This document shows, in pieces, positions 22,630 through 31,972 of a DNA stretch of 64,000 nt (position 1 is the first letter of the stretch; the number at the start of each line of letters is the position of its first letter). The DNA comes from Liriodendron chinense (Eukaryota > Streptophyta > Magnoliopsida > Magnoliales > Magnoliaceae). The translations under genes were made by a program, and so were the position numbers. The notes under the pieces are model-generated. The model saw nothing but the letters and a program-made list of their open reading frames with translations. It ran no database searches and was not told where the DNA came from. The DNA lies in assembly GCA_003013855.2 (NCBI GenBank), contig ML058342.1, forward strand, positions 2,355,120 through 2,419,119, given 5' to 3'.

Positions 22630-23002
22630 GAGGATGAGTTTTCTCTAACCAGACTTGTCACCTAATGAAACTTTGTATTAATGATATCGAGTCTTGCTTG
22701 CAAGGAGAAAAGGAGGAGAAAAGGGAGCTTGGGAAAAATGAGGTTACATTGTTATTTGGCAATCCAAACACACTCACAAGGAAGGAATCCTCTAAAATCT
22801 CTCAGATTTACCTTGCGAAGCTCAAAACTAAATCCAAATGAAAATTACATGCCTTTTGTTAACCAAAGCTAATATAATAACCTTTGAAACTCCCTAGCTA
22901 ACAACTAACAACCAATCTAATAACAAACAAGGAAATCATGGAAATACCCTCAAACTCGAAATTACAAAATCGACCAAAATAGTATTATCTGCATCATCAA
23001 CA
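22630..23002 (-). repeat. Gypsy LTR family 2, copy 3 (minus)
   Basis: Minus-strand start TGTTGATGATGCAGATAA at 23002, preceded by CATGGAAGG, homologous to the other family-2 LTRs through blocks such as CTAACAACTAACAACC and AATTACATGCCTTTTG. The lower limit is approximate. Confidence 0.75.
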
Positions 23003-23339
23003 CCTTCCATGGTCGACTTGACCTCATTTGGTTTTTTTCTTAATTCCAACGACTAATGAAAAAACCATGGTCAATGTGCCTGCATCACCCTTGCTATAGC
23101 ATGGTTGAAGAACATCATAAGGGCAATAGGCCAAGCGGCTTGCATAGCCCGATGAGCCAGACCCCACTTCGGACCTAATGTCATATGTACGTGTTATATC
23201 CTATAAATATGCCATTCCAATCCTTGATTAGGCAATCATGGATCTTGAATGAAGATCATTGGTGTCTTTCTTTCAAGTGTTTATTCCTTGTGCATATGTG
23301 GGTCACTTGATCAACAGATAGATTAGGAACATTCAAGTT
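23003..23339. other. Gypsy pre-LTR DNA and unassigned flank
   Basis: 23003-23090 is homologous to the sequence before the other family-2 LTRs (3' end of the internal region, minus strand). The rest shows no gene. Confidence 0.4.
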
Positions 23340-23516
23340 CGAAATAGGAATTTTATCAAATTTTGAGCGGCCCAGCCCAACCAATATTTTTTTTTTTTTT
23401 CCGGTCTTGGGCCTACTATGCTAGGCCCATGCCGGGCTCGGGCCAAAGGTCTTATGTGTCCGGCTGGGCTCGGGACTAGCTTGATGCGGGGCAAACCTAG
23501 CCAATTGCCACCCTTA
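23340..23516 (-). mobile_element. hAT terminal fragment (GGGTGGCAA end)
   Basis: Read from 23516 on the minus strand it starts TTAAGGGTGGCAATTGGC and continues with GC-rich GGGCTCGGGC/AGCCCAGC motifs, like the ends of the hAT at 37196-38347. The partner end was not found. A run of T lies at 23387-23401. Confidence 0.55.
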
Positions 23517-24018
23517 ATCATAAGAGTGATGACCGTTGTTGAAACACATCCACCTTGCTTGTGAGAAGGTAAAATCTCTCTTCATGTAGCCTTGGTGACC
23601 CCATCTACAAGTTGATCTAGGTGTTGTTCTGGTTTCGCCCACTTGTTACTTTCTCAGGTGAAGTGGCAATTTGCTCCAATATGCTTTATCCTCTAATAAA
23701 AGATGTAATATGCGGTCATGTAATTGTAAGGAGAATATGCTTTTCACAAAACAAAAACAAACTTTTTGGCCCATAAAGGGAACCTTAATTCAAGAAGACG
23801 TGTTGTGGCAACCATTTCTTGATATGGTGCATCTTTAGACCCTGAACTTGACGTAAGCTTATAATTTCTTGTTTTTCGATAGAACGAGGCTCTTTTTGAG
23901 AAGAAAAGATGTAAAGCCATCTCCAGTCTTTTATCTCTGGGAGATCAATCTTAGTTAGTGTATGTGAATCCTCCCTGTTCTTGTAGGGTCTTTTGTGCAA
24001 TGACGGATAACAACAAAG

Positions 24019-24019
<1 letters not shown>
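23517..24019. other. Unassigned intergenic DNA
   Basis: No gene recognised on either strand; small ORFs lack any motif. Confidence 0.3.

Positions 24020-24053
<34 letters not shown>
24020..24053. repeat. (TA)n microsatellite
   Basis: Seventeen TA units, immediately before the TRIM-like element. Confidence 0.97.
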
Positions 24054-24055
<2 letters not shown>

Positions 24056-24520
24056 GGGTGGGGCAGACCGTGCGAAGCGGCTGCACCGTGTGAAGCGGGA
24101 CCCATGCGAAGTGGGACAGCTCATGAGGAGGGCTCGAACAGTGCTTGGCCTAGCTTGGGCTATGAGATAAAAGGATATTCCGTGCCTCCCCCATCAGCTC
24201 TGGAGCTTTTGGTGAGTTGGTCGGATGTCCTGTGTCAAATTGGTATCAGAGCGGGAGGTCTTGTGTTCGAGACTCCTCACTGGTGTTGATTAATGCAGGG
24301 GCATTTTCACACCGGGCTCGAGTGGGGCGGCTTGTGTGAAGCAGGAGCACACTCGGGGTGGGGCAGACCGTGTGAAGCAGGACACATGCGAAGTGGGGCG
24401 TCTCACAAAGGAGGGCTTGAACGGGGCTTGGCCTAGCTTCGGCTATGAGATAAAAGGATATTCCGTGCCTTTCCCATTAGCTTTGGGGCTTTTAGTGAGT
24501 TGGTCGGATGCCCTGCGTCA
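24053..24520 (+). mobile_element. TRIM-like miniature LTR retrotransposon
   Basis: Two direct repeats (about 24053-24237 and 24310-24520) share CGGGGTGGGGCAGACCGTG, ATGAGATAAAAGGATATTCC and GAGTTGGTCGGATG and both end in GTCA. Between them lies TGGTATCAGAGC (24241-24252), a perfect initiator-Met primer binding site 3 bases after the first repeat, then only about 55 bases and a purine-rich GCAGGGGCA before the second repeat. This is the plan of a TRIM with an exceptionally short internal domain. The 5' LTR seems truncated at the (TA)n run. Confidence 0.8.
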
Positions 24521-24589
24521 CTCCGCCCATGTCCTTTTGGGCCTTCCCTTTGCCCTTTTATAACCTTTAACCAACTCATTCCTAACTGG

Positions 24590-24910
24590 TGCAGTTGTTT
24601 GTCTCTAATACTCATGGCTAAACCATCTAAGTTTATTTTCCCTCATCTTATGACTTACTGGGGCTACTCCAAAGTTCCCTCGAGTGTGTTCCTTTCTAAT
24701 TTTACCCTTCCTTATCTTGCCACTAATCGTTATCTTAACATCCTCCATTCTATGAACATGTTGTTCCTCGATTGGCCAACATTCTGATGCATAAAGTATG
24801 GTTGGTCTTATAGCTATCACATAAAATCTTCCCTTTAATTTGATTGGTATGCGGTGATCACATAAAGCTCCACATGCACATCTCCACTTCATCACCAGCT
24901 CTAATTTAAT
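24590..24910 (-). pseudogene. RTE-like LINE RT C-terminal fragment
   Basis: Minus-strand translation gives KWRCACGALCDHRIPIKLKG, RPTILYASECWPIEEQHVH, KIRKEHTRGNFGVAP and LRWFSHEY. This matches the C-terminal part of plant RTE-type reverse transcriptases, the same domain family as the plus-strand fragment at 34361. No upstream RT palm is present. Confidence 0.85.
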
Positions 24911-25125
24911 GAGCTAGATGCTTCTCAATCTCTCTGTGCCAAAATAGTGGAAGTCGGCATTTTTGGGCACTTCTTGGCATCAACTTGACCAAATATCTTG
25001 TGTCTACTCCTATATTTACTGAAATTGCATTTCGTATACTTTGTTTTTTCTTTTCCCATCTAATTTTAGAACCTTTAGATTCTAAAGCATCTCCCCATAG
25101 TTACTAGCTTTGTGTTCACCCCCTC
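24911..25125. other. Flank of LINE and LTR
   Basis: No gene seen. Confidence 0.3.
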
Positions 25126-26081
25126 TGATGCGGACATCAAGCCCTTCAGGGTTTATCAGCGTAGGAGGCGAGTGACATCTATATCTTTATGGCTCGATGA
25201 TGACGAGCCTGGATCGTTCGTGACGACTTGAGGAGCATCGAAGACCTTACATATGTAGTTCGAGACATTTGAGAAGACCCTACCCTGGGAAGACATGTGT
25301 AAGTTGCTTGGAGGAGATGATTGGACTGTTGGATCGCGATGATGGTGTGATCAGACTGTTGGTTCATCATCGCCTACTTTCATCGTGCCATCATCGGAGG
25401 CCATCGGGCATCTTAGATTTGATTTGATTTTATGCACTTTCACTTATTTGAGTTTTGGGTCAGTGTGTGCACGGTTTTTCGTGCAAATGCCTTTTTTTTT
25501 AATTTTTATTAGTAGGGGTATTTTGGTAATTATGTTATTCCGTATTTTATAAGGGTTTGCCCTAACCTTGGTTCTCATTATACTATTGATTTTATGAAAA
25601 GAAGAAGCTTGTGGCTATCTTCCTCTCCTCTCTTTGGTGATCTCTCTCTTCTCTTATCTTCCTTCATCATCCACTATTCTTTCTTCTTCTTCTCATTTTC
25701 TTCAAGTCTTATTTCTCATATTACCTATTGTCTCAAATCTGAAATTTGATCCCCAAACCTTCGTTTCTTAGATTTTTGTTTCCCTATTTCGAGAAATCCC
25801 TTGATTCCCCGGACTAGTAAACCTTATTAAGCGTTTGGATCATAACCATGCATGATAGGGAGGTTTCGTCCCTCGCTGGATCCAATCCACGCATGATTGG
25901 AAACCCTCACTATGAGATTGTGATGATGGCCCCTTTTATCGCATGTTTCCCTTATATTTTTCTTGATTATGATGATAGTTGTTGAATGTTTAATTTAGAT
26001 TGCTTGATTTATTCCGCTGAATTTTATGTCTCATACATGTATGGAAGTTTAGGCCGTCTTGCGTCGCCCTCCCTTGTCTCA
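25126..26081 (+). repeat. Diverged LTR related to the chromovirus LTR
   Basis: Opens TGATGCGGACATCAAGCCC, nearly the same start as the solo LTR and the LTR at 2673, and keeps parallel blocks (TTTATCAGCGTAGGAGGCG against TGTACCAGAGGATGCG; a TATTTTATAAGGG promoter-like segment; GGATCATAACCATGCATGA). It is placed as ending GTCTCA at 26081 by comparison, but no TSD is visible. Confidence 0.65.
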
Positions 26082-26571
26082 TAGATAAAGACTGTCATTT
26101 GCAAGCAACATACACCATGTGATCTCTTGCTGTAAATGTCCGGTAAACTCATTCATAACCAATGCATAAAATACTGACTCGACGCCAAGGTATTTCGTAA
26201 CGGTAATGGTGGCCGTAACAGCCACTACCGCTATCTTTACGATACGGGCTATAACGATCGTTATGGCTCCCATAATGGCCGTTGTTGTCTCTTTTATTTT
26301 TATTAATAAAAAAACCCAAAAAACCTGTATCGGTCTCATAACGGACTATTATGGCTGTTATAGGGGGCGTAACAGGTCGTTACGGGTTATTTTTCTCGTA
26401 ACGGCTATTGCGGCCTTTATGACCCTGAAACGTGTAACGGTTGCCACCGTTACCTTTACGTAACGGCCTTTATGGCCTCGTAACAGCCATTACAATACGC
26501 CATGCTCCACGCTGCCCTTAGTGTAAAGCTACCGTAATTGGAAACTTACTTTTCTCTCTAGTGGTCCCAAC
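26082..26571. repeat. GTAACGG/CCGTTAC palindromic repeat region
   Basis: From about 26187 to 26500 the sequence is packed with GTAACGG, CGTTACG and GGCCGTTA words on both strands and folds back on itself around a TTTTATTTTTATTAATAAAAA centre. It looks like a MITE of the type seen at 21298, but I could not define ends or a TSD. Confidence 0.55.
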
Positions 26572-27357
26572 TAGTGTTGTCAAAATCCTACAACTTACAA
26601 TTTGAGTAAAATCATAGGCAAAATGATTTGAATCCCACCTTAAATCTCTTTTTATATGAATCGTATGATTCTATGATAGGAATCCTAAGATTTCCGATTC
26701 AAATCCGAATTTACAATTCATATACTTGTTCTCTTCTATTTTAAGCTTCACCTAGCTTTCATTTTACGTTTTCAAATTGGTGAGGGCTTTAAGAATCATT
26801 TAGAAAAGGTAAATTATTTTATTTGTTCTTTATAAGAGATTAAATGTTATATATTCTCTTCAACATTAAATCATAGAGCTTTTTTTTTAATAATGATTTC
26901 TTCTTAGCTGGCCGAAACACCAACTCGATGTATGGCTTATCTGGAATGATTTTATGGATGGTTATGATCATGTCGACTCGTATGTATTGTGGAATGATGT
27001 TTAGAAATCAAAATCTCCGTTTTCATCTGTCTATAGTATCAAATTCGCTTTTGCAACGTGATTCTACATTCAAAAAAGGTAACAAGAGCATAAATTATTA
27101 AAGGATCCTTATGTGTGTTTTGAGGGAAATTTCTTGAAAGACAAAAATAAAGGGAAGATGAGAATCCTCTAACACTATCATGACATGGTATTACTTGGTG
27201 CATATTGATGGCAATGATTGATGAGTTAATTTTTTTTTTGTTTCAATTCTTTAAGAAAATTATAAAAAAAATCTTACGACTTCTGATACGATTTGTGATT
27301 CGATATGATTCAACCCCTATTACAATTTGTGATATGGTAACCATTTTGACAACATTG
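26572..27357. mobile_element. Probable hAT-type MITE
   Basis: Ends TAGTGTTGTCAAAATCC and ATTTTGACAACATTG form an inverted repeat with one terminal mismatch. Flanks GTCCCAAC and GTCCTAGA match at only 5 of 8 positions, so the target duplication is uncertain. It is AT-rich with no coding sequence and lies directly before LINE coding sequence. Confidence 0.6.
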
Positions 27358-28515
27358 GTCCTAGAAGAGGTGGTTTCGCTTGAGCAAGCTTTTTCTGAAG
27401 ATGAAATCAAAAGAACAGTTGCTGATTTGGGTAGTGATAAAGCGTCAAGGCCAAGTGGTTTTCCGTTAGCATTTTTCAGAAATTATGGGAGTGTAAAGGG
27501 AGATGTGGTTGGTTTTATGCGGGAATTTTTCGACAAAGGATTAATAACGACGCAATTAAGGGCTACGTTTATAGCAATGGTTCCCAAAAAGGAAGGAGCT
27601 GAATTTACGAAAGATTTTCACCCTATTAGTTTGCTTGGGGGTCCTTATGAGATATTAGCAAAGGTTTTGGCCACAAGATTTAGGAAGGTGCTGGGTAGTG
27701 TTATTTCAGAGTCTCAAGGGGCTTTTGTGGACGGAAGACAGATTGTGTATTTCTCTCTTCTAGCCAATGAATGTGTTGACTCTTGTCATAGGAAATGGGT
27801 CGAAGGTATAGTGTGCAAGCTGGATTTTGAAAAGCTTATGATCATGTTGATTGGGCGTTTCTAGACTACATGTTGGTTAGATTGGGTTGTGGTTTTAAGT
27901 GGCGTTTCTGGATTTGGTCCTGTGTGAGGTCGGCTAAATTCTCTATTTTGGTGAATGGCTCGTCGAAAGGTTTCTTTGCGGCTTCTCGTGGGTTTCGCCA
28001 GGGAGTTCCTCTCTCCCATTTTCTATTTGTCACAGTTATAGAGGTTCTAAGAAGAATGTTAGGTAGAGGTGCTCGGGTTGGTTTGATCAAAGGTTTTAGG
28101 GTGGATAACTCAAAATTTCAAATCTCTCATATTCAGTATACAGATGATACCCTTCCTTTATGTAAGGCAGGCAAATTCTCTGTGGATAATCTTCGATTGA
28201 TTATAGCCAGTTTTTGAGGTGGTTTCGGGCTTGAAGGTGAACATTTCCAAAAGTGAGGTTTTGGGAATAGGCATTTCCAAAGAGAAAGTCCTTGATTTTG
28301 CAAAGGGTTTTGGTTATAGGGAAGCTTCCTTTCCGACTATGTATCTGGGTCTTCCGTTATGTATAGGGAGACCGGCAAAACACACGTGGGACAAAGTGAT
28401 AGAAAGATGTCAAAGTGGCAGTCTCGGTGCTTATCATTGGGTGGGAGATGGATTATGATTAAAGCTTCTATATCGAATCTCTCGGTGGGAGGTGATTTCA
28501 AGAAAATATGGGGTA

Positions 28516-28517
<2 letters not shown>

Positions 28518-28550
<33 letters not shown>
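28518..28550. repeat. 33-base G homopolymer
   Basis: An uninterrupted G run inside LINE coding sequence. Natural G runs of this length are rare. It opens a corrupted segment that duplicates the DNA just downstream. Confidence 0.9.
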
Positions 28551-28551
<1 letters not shown>

Positions 28552-28835
28552 CTGATCATTAGTATGATTTATACTGCGGAATCTTCGCCTTTAAAGAGTG
28601 TGGAGGGAGGTTTTCATTGAGGGGGAAGAATGATTTTGGGGGTTCGGTGGGGGGGGGGTGGGGTGGGTTCCTTTTTTGGGGGTTGGGAGCGTTCTCATAC
28701 GGGGGGGGTGGTATGGGGCCGTCTTAGAAGAAATTGTGGATGAGAATCGTAATCTATTTTTGTCTAAGTTGTTATGATTATCTCATGTTTAGAGGAGGGG
28801 GGGGGGGGGGCGCTAAGTCATCATCTATGTATTGA
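28551..28835 (+). other. Degenerate, G-inflated copy of 28838-29125
   Basis: Landmarks occur in the same order in both: TGCGGAA, GAGAGTGTGGGAGGGA, GATTTTGGG...TCGGTGGG, GGTGGTATGGGGCC, AGAAGAAATT, TCTAAGTTGTTA and TTTAGAGGAGG. The first copy has many small deletions and extra G runs (28648, 28700, 28796); the second reads as continuous LINE protein. Best explained as an assembly or base-calling error. Confidence 0.75.
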
Positions 28836-29786
28836 TTTTCATACTTGCGGAAATCAATATCGTCCTTTAACGAGAGTGTGGGAGGGAATAGGTTTTCATT
28901 TGAGGGATGGAAAGAGAATTGATTTTGGGAGGATCGGTGGGTGGGAGATGTGACATTGGGTGATAGGTTTCCTTCTTTTGCGGGGTTAGAGGAGCTGTTT
29001 CTCAGTTACGGATGGGGTGGTGGTATGGGGCCCCGTCTTTAGAAGAAATTTGTTGGATGAGGAGATCGTAGATCTGATTTTGTTGTCTAAGTTGTTAGTG
29101 AATTTATCTCCAGTGGTTTTAGAGGAGGATTCAATAAGGTGGCTAAAGTCTAAGTCAAGATCCTTCTCAGTTAGATCCTATTATCGGTTTTTCTGCACAA
29201 AAGATGAAAACTTCGGGATTGCTTCTACGGCTTTTCTATGACATTATAGTGCTCCTACGAAGGTGGTGGCTTTTGGATGGCTAGTAGGTAGGAATAAAGT
29301 CCTAACTATTGATAATCTTTGCAAGAGGAAGATGATTTTGCCAAATGCTTGCTTGATGTGTCTTAAAGATGCGGAATCGGTGGATCATCTGTTTATCCAC
29401 TGTGCTTTTGCTATGGAGGTTTGGGATCATGTTCTACAATTTTTTGGCGTTATATGGGTGTTTCCGAACACTTGTGGATTTTCTCTTTGCATGGCATGGT
29501 GGGGGGATAGGGAAATCAGCGGAAAAATCTGTGGAGATTAGGTATGTTAGCGGTCCTTTGAGCCTTGTGGTGGGAAACAAACAAGTGGTGCTTTAGGAAC
29601 AAAAAGAAAGGAGTTTCTCAAATTGTTAGAGCAGCTATTCTCAATATGAAGGAGTGGGCGGAAGGGTAGTCTTTTTTTTCTTTTTTTTTTCGCCTCTTGG
29701 TGGCGCTGTTCTTTTGTATATTTGTATTTTTTGGCTTCGGCCTCTTTTAATGAAATCTCATCATTGCTTCAAAAAAAAAAAAAAAA

Positions 29787-30852
29787 CTTGCTCTTGAACT
29801 TTTTAATTTTTTTTTTATCATGGTTCTAAATATTGATTCATACCAAGTTGACTTGATGTTGGTTGAGAATGAAATGTGTCATTGGCAAGTCACATTCCAA
29901 AACCAGATTGAGTCCAAAAATTTCGACCGAGTCGGAATGAGTCGCACGATTCATACTGGTTTCAATGTCTGGGTGACTTGCACTTTGGAACGTACGCTTA
30001 AAACCATGTTCTCTATCATTGATTTCTATGAGAACGGTCAATAAGCTGTGAAGCGAATATGACCATTTTCAAATGTAGGGTGCTATAAGTTAATTTCTAC
30101 ATTTAAAACGTCTCAAATCTTGATGATGCAGGGGACGATAAAGGACATTGGAGTTTTTCAGATTTCTTATTTTAGCTTGTAGGAGAAATTTCCCATTTCT
30201 TGGCTTTTTAAAATATGCCCCATGCAGGAAATTGATGTTTATTGGTATCTGAGATATTTATTTCCTCATTTTCATAAGCCTAAACCTTCTGCTGCTGCTT
30301 TTTTTGTTTTTAAATTCCATCTTCACAAGCCTGAACCTTGTTAATTTAACAACCCGCATCTGCTAATATTCTCTAATCTCTACCTATTTAGTAAATAACT
30401 CCGTGGTGGTTGAATGATATCAAATCATTGAGTTTCTTTTATATAAATTGGAAAAAGAAAATCGACTCTTCGATAACTTTTATGCATCTTCCCAAGGAAA
30501 ATGATTCATATGCATGCAAACAGACTGTCACGGGACATGTACATTGATCCAGCCCATCCAAATATCAGGCTCCACTTTGGTCGGACGTGTACCCAAATCT
30601 TGATTGATTGGACGAAGTTAACATCCTCTTAGTGGACATTGTTTGTTGAACTTGGACCATTGACTTCCTAATTCGACCATCCATTTGATGGGAGCAGGCG
30701 GCAGTTGGGGTGATCAGTTTATATTCCATCCACAATGGTCTCTATTGGGAGTGTTTGGCATTGGATGCATATATACCGTGTCTCCATTAGCTTCATGCTT
30801 ATGTATCTTTATACTCTGTTATCCTGTGAAGTCAACCCTGCTGGTCTCTTTT
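29787..30852. other. Intergenic DNA, no gene recognised
   Basis: Contains GAGTCGGAATGAGTCG-type words near 29930 that also occur near 40690, suggesting old repeats. No convincing exon. Confidence 0.35.
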
Positions 30853-31042
30853 GGGTCGTTTGGGAGCGTGTGTTTGATATGCATTGGAATCCATGCAAAT
30901 TGGAATTGCTGTGAATTGGAATCACAGGGTCTTGGTGTGTTTTCAAAACAAGAGGCTTTTGGTACACCAAGTACACTACCAAACGCACTAACTTTACTGA
31001 TTCACACCAATCACCACTGAATACATGCTCCCAAATGACCCC
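30853..31042. mobile_element. PIF/Harbinger-like MITE
   Basis: Ends GGGTCGTTTGGGAGC and GCTCCCAAATGACCCC are inverted repeats. The right flank is TTA; the left reads TTT, so the 3-bp target duplication has one mismatch. Non-coding, about 190 bp. Confidence 0.65.
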
Positions 31043-31064
31043 TTAAGTTCATTCCAGTTAACTG

Positions 31065-31466
31065 GTGTTTTCAGTTCTTACAATCAAATGCTTAAGCCAG
31101 TGCCTGAATGTTCTTTGTTCAGGCTTCCAGTTCATTGGGATAAGACCGTCATAGTCGTGATGAATGAAGTGCGTGTGAGCAGTCCGTACTTCGCTGAAAA
31201 TGTAAGTGGAGGAACCCCAGCTGCAAACGATCGGGTGAAGAAAGTGGTAAGCATTTATTTTCCTACACTAACGAATGAGTACCTCTATTTTCCTACATCA
31301 ACAAAATGAATCAAGGAAAACAAGCTATTGAACCCATATTGAATCCTTTGATGGGAACTATCCCTCCATTTATTTATCTGTTTTGCTATGTTCGCAGCTT
31401 GAGTTGGAAAGGAAGAGATTGCATTCTCGCACTCCTGGCCAGTGATGTCGTCTTCAGAGAAGTTAT
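31065..31466 (+). pseudogene. Candidate 3' exons of an unidentified host gene
   Basis: An open segment ending at AAAGTG followed by GTAAGC (about 31246) and a second segment after CTATGTTCGCAG (31397) splice in frame: ...NDRVKKV joins LELERKRLHSRTPG, then VMSSSEKL and a stop at about 31469. Upstream sequence includes PECSLFRLPVHWDKTVIVVM. The joined peptide looks like real protein but I do not recognise a family, and no start or upstream exon was found. It may be a captured fragment or a decayed gene; it borders a Harbinger MITE. A further open stretch (EKVMRPASGAQDVGG, about 31487-31560) lies just downstream in another frame. Confidence 0.3.
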
Positions 31467-31852
31467 AGGCTTTGATAGAACCCACCTGAGAAAGTGATGA
31501 GACCTGCGAGTGGAGCTCAGGATGTTGGTGGCAGATTGTCTTGGTTGGCGTTGTTGTTATCTTAGTATGTATATCTCTAATTATACTCTATCATCTTTAT
31601 ACTTTTGACAAGGCAAATGATGAGAAGAGCTTGTAACGGTCCAATTAGCCGCTTGCAAAACAGCTACAAACAATGCAATCTTTGTTGTGTGCTCAACAGT
31701 AGCTCGCCTGCCAACGAAATGGGATCATAAGACTACAGAGCACTGAATACTAGTGGCGCTAGCCGTTCAAACAATTTGGATCGTTGAATGGTGGGCCTGC
31801 TAATTTTGTTGGGCCCTATAAACTGTGCTGTTCTTCCATTCTGTGTTCGAAG

Positions 31853-31856
<4 letters not shown>

Positions 31857-31889
<33 letters not shown>

Positions 31890-31972
31890 ATGGAACCTAT
31901 TTGGAAAGGGAAATGGTTTTACACACACACTCTCTCTCTATACATGGAACCTATTTGGAAAGGGAAATGGTT
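31857..31972 (+). repeat. (CT)n microsatellite and 31-bp duplication
   Basis: A CT run (31857-31887) is followed by ACATGGAACCTATTTGG... at 31888-31918, which recurs at 31942-31972 after a short AC/CT tract. Slippage-type local duplication. Confidence 0.9.

Larger units (their letters stand above)
27358..29786 (+). mobile_element. L1-type LINE, 5'-truncated, with poly(A)
   Basis: ORF2 enters before the RT palm: FSEDEIKRTVADLGSDKA near 27390, PKKEGAEFTKDFHPISLL near 27585, SQGAFVDGRQIV near 27712, then after a frameshift VDWAFLDYMLVRLGC near 27850, FRQGVPLSHFLF near 27990 and the active-site YTDDT near 28138. Thumb and connection follow to 28510. After a damaged stretch (28518-28835) coding resumes at 28845, ending in a zinc-binding reverse-transcriptase domain (LCKRKMILPNACLMC then ESVDHLFIHC, 29318-29410). 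A poly(A) tail lies at 29771-29786. The endonuclease is absent. Confidence 0.92.

Noticed and set aside
24241..24290. tRNA-like stretch (GGTATCAGAGC... GTTCGAGACTC) that could be called a tRNA or SINE
   Set aside because: It contains a B-box-like GTTCGA but no cloverleaf; its place between two direct repeats makes it a primer binding site of a TRIM-like element.
28359..28562. Open frame ending in poly-Gly
   Set aside because: The glycine run is the 33-base G homopolymer and the frame is a shifted reading of LINE ORF2.
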